DNA from: Bacteroidales bacterium
GTDB lineage: Bacteria > Bacteroidota > Bacteroidia > Bacteroidales > JAADGE01
Assembly (NCBI GenBank): GCA_029934705.1
Contig: JAOZLS010000003.1
Location: 1-39,706, forward strand
Direction of reading: 5' to 3'
Length of the DNA stretch: 39,706 nucleotides
Shown here: positions 37,737 to 39,706 of the stretch, in pieces
How the letters are laid out: each line of letters starts with the position of its first letter
Numbering within the stretch: position 1 is the first letter of the stretch
Program-made: the position numbers and the translations under genes
The notes under the pieces: model-generated
What the model was told of the DNA's origin: nothing
Databases searched by the model: none
Seen by the model: only the letters and a program-made list of their open reading frames with translations

Positions 37737-38951
37737 TTATTTACCTTCTGAAAAATCTTTAAGATATTTAAAGTAAGTACCTAGTTCGCCATTAAATGTA
37801 ATAGATGCTCTTTCGATAATTCCATCAGAATCGTTAACAAATAATGATGGAAAAACTTTTTCGATTAAACCTTTACCAAAATCAACAGAGGCATCACGAG
37901 GAACTTCCCCTGGTAAATTATCAACTGCCATTACAGTAATATTATTAGCCTCAAAGGCGTTAGATTCTGAGTCGTTTTTTGCATTATAGCCATAAAATGG
38001 ATCAGCTATTTCCGATGGACGAATTGTACAAGGTACTGGTCCATCTATATCACAACTAACATCTGCGACTACTGAAATATTAAAATCACTAGCCTTCATA
38101 TCTTCTTTTGTAAAGAAAGCAGGTGATTTTTGATCCCAAAAATGACAAGGAATATACATGTCGGTAACTTTTGTAAAAGGAGAAAAAGACGACTTATACA
38201 TTCCTGGGTTTTTAAAGAAATGATTTAGTTCAAACTCTGAACCATCTTTCCTCTCAACATAATATTGAGGATCTAACTGAGTGTAAACAGCTTCGTCATA
38301 TTTTTTACTTAAAAAATCTTCGGGGGAAACATGTTTTATATTTAATGGTGCAAGTGTTTCAATAGCTCCATGTGCAACACGTCCGCCACCTGTAATAAGA
38401 ATTTTAATTGGTGGAAGTTTTACTTTTTTTAATTCGCCAAACATTTCTTCTACATCATGGCAATCAATAGCTCGTTTTAAATCAAATAGACCTGTTCTTT
38501 TTCCTATACCAATTAATCCGTTATAAGCACCAACTAAACCAGCCCAACGTCCAAAAGCAACTAATCTATATCCTTCTTTTGCAGTAAGATATTCATGATC
38601 GACCATTCGGATATTTTTCTGAAGTAATTTTTGCAATAGTGGTCTGTTATACTCTTGTTTTTTTGCTATATGAGAAAAGAAAAGGTAGGTTTTATCTGCT
38701 ATAAGTTCTTCAATTTCAACTTCTTTTACTCCAATAAGAATATCACAATCCGACACATCGTCAACTAATGTTAAGCCAAGAGCTGAATATTCTTCATTTT
38801 TATAGGCTCTAATATCACTTTTCTGAATTACAAGCTCAACGTTAGGGAATTTTTCGATTAACTCTATTGCTTGTTTAGGAGCTATTGCCGTTCTTCTATC
38901 TGGAGGAGTTTTTGTTTCTTTTAGTATTGCTACCTTTAAATTTTTATTCAT
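37737..38951 (-). CDS. Alanine dehydrogenase / saccharopine dehydrogenase (LYS1)-like NAD(P)-dependent oxidoreductase
   Basis: 404 aa; VAILKETKTPPDRRTAIAPKQA, ILITGGGRVAHGAIE, VVADVSCDIDGPVPCTIRPSEIADPFYGYN. Confidence 0.82.
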   Translation of the reverse strand: MNKNLKVAILKETKTPPDRRTAIAPKQAIELIEKFPNVELVIQKSDIRAYKNEEYSALGLTLVDDVSDCDILIGVKEVEIEELIADKTYLFFSHIAKKQEYNRPLLQKLLQKNIRMVDHEYLTAKEGYRLVAFGRWAGLVGAYNGLIGIGKRTGLFDLKRAIDCHDVEEMFGELKKVKLPPIKILITGGGRVAHGAIETLAPLNIKHVSPEDFLSKKYDEAVYTQLDPQYYVERKDGSEFELNHFFKNPGMYKSSFSPFTKVTDMYIPCHFWDQKSPAFFTKEDMKASDFNISVVADVSCDIDGPVPCTIRPSEIADPFYGYNAKNDSESNAFEANNITVMAVDNLPGEVPRDASVDFGKGLIEKVFPSLFVNDSDGIIERASITFNGELGTYFKYLKDFSEGK

Positions 38952-39073
38952 ACGTTCTTCTTTTTATTTTTTATTTATATAACAAAATACAATGATTTTT
39001 GTAATGATAATAAAAAAGTCATATCTTTGCAAAAATACATTATACTTTGTGCAAAAAAGCACAATACAAATTT

Positions 39074-39473
39074 GGGGTCGTTTTTGGTTTTGACTGCAAG
39101 GATAATGGATTTGTAAGCATGTCGAGCTATGTGGATTAACTCGTAAAACTGATTTGCAACTTTTTAAACGGCGAAAATAACTACGCTCTTGCTGCATAAT
39201 CGAAGTTTAGTAGATTAAGCTTAATTCTGGTACTAGGTATTAGAACGAGACATCTCGCAAACAGGACTGTCTGATTCCAGTTTGCTTATGAGGTGTGATA
39301 AATTTCAGAATTGCTTGAACGATATCTTGACGTTTGGGTGAAATAAAGAGAATAAGGTTTTGCTTTGGGTGCTTTTTCCCGTACAAAGCTCGAAAATTAA
39401 TAAAGAGATAAACATGTAGAAAGCACTTTTGTTACTTGTTTGGACGAGGGTTCGAACCCCTCCGGCTCCACAA
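39074..39473 (+). ncRNA. ssrA: Transfer-messenger RNA (tmRNA), tag GENNYALAA
   Basis: 5' GGGGTCG pairs with 3' CGGCTCC; T-arm GGGTTCGAACCCC; tag ORF GGC GAA AAT AAC TAC GCT CTT GCT GCA TAA (39170-39199). CCA not encoded. Confidence 0.95.
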
Positions 39474-39477
39474 CAAA

Positions 39478-39513
39478 AACACCGAAAGATAATTTATCTT
39501 TTGGTGTTTTTTG
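39478..39513 (+). terminator. Intrinsic terminator after ssrA
   Basis: ACACCGAAAGATAA-TT-TATCTTTTGGTGTTTTTT hairpin plus T-run. Confidence 0.8.
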
Positions 39514-39515
39514 GT

Positions 39516-39706
39516 TTAAGACTGAATTTTCCAACACCCATGTTTTGTAGAACCTATACGTTTTAATATTCCAATTTTCTGTAATTTTTGAATTTTTCGT
39601 TCTATTGTTCTCGATGATTTATCAACTATTAAAGCAATTCCTTTTGCTGATATTTTGGGGTTTTTACTAATAATTAATAGAATTTCTTCCGACACCTCTT
39701 CCGACA
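39516..39706 (-). CDS. Partial CDS, C-terminal winged-HTH domain of a probable transcriptional regulator/ATP-binding (AlbA_2-type) protein
   Basis: Reverse reading ...EEVSEEILLIISKNPKISAKGIALIVDKSSRTIERKIQKLQKIGILKRIGSTKHGCWKIQS*, open to window edge. Confidence 0.65.
   Translation of the reverse strand, partial: SEEVSEEILLIISKNPKISAKGIALIVDKSSRTIERKIQKLQKIGILKRIGSTKHGCWKIQS

Noticed and set aside
38964-39197. 77-aa minus-strand ORF
   Set aside because: Its start region is antisense to the 5' part of ssrA (tmRNA); not a plausible protein.
1-39706. Search for CRISPR arrays, IS elements, tRNA/rRNA genes
   Set aside because: No regularly spaced repeats, transposase-like ORFs or tRNA/rRNA genes recognised by eye apart from the tmRNA.

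Overview
AT-rich (~70%) Bacteroidota-type chromosomal window, complete except for partial genes at both ends. From left to right: (i) a minus-strand sulfur-respiration operon (psrABC/phsABC-like Mo-oxidoreductase, two half-size YeeE/YedE transporters and the start of a membrane-anchored protein), divergent from an octaheme cytochrome c (OTR/tetrathionate-reductase family) and a cytochrome b-type protein fused to two PAS domains; (ii) an exported superoxide-reductase-like lipoprotein, an orphan hypothetical and a divergent Crp/Fnr regulator; (iii) a protein with a GldM-C-terminal-like domain; (iv) a PAS histidine kinase / ECF sigma / FecR / STN-CarboxypepD cassette; (v) an SSS symporter; (vi) the ruvA-sprA-gcvH block; (vii) a DUF59 protein and elbB; (viii) an Rrf2 / hemerythrin-PAS / PepSY-ferredoxin-DUF1858-SBP fusion operon; (ix) trpB preceded by a short ORF with tandem Trp codons and an intrinsic terminator, which looks like a transcription attenuator; (x) small proteins, an alanine/saccharopine dehydrogenase-like gene and ssrA (tmRNA, tag GENNYALAA). 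The most interesting signals are the candidate trpB attenuator, the consensus TGTGA-N6-TCACA palindrome at the psrA promoter, the PepSY-Fd-DUF1858-SBP fusion with its Rrf2/hemerythrin neighbours, and the cytochrome b-PAS-PAS protein. No CRISPR array, transposase, rRNA or tRNA was recognised. All family calls come from reading sequence motifs; no database search was run.
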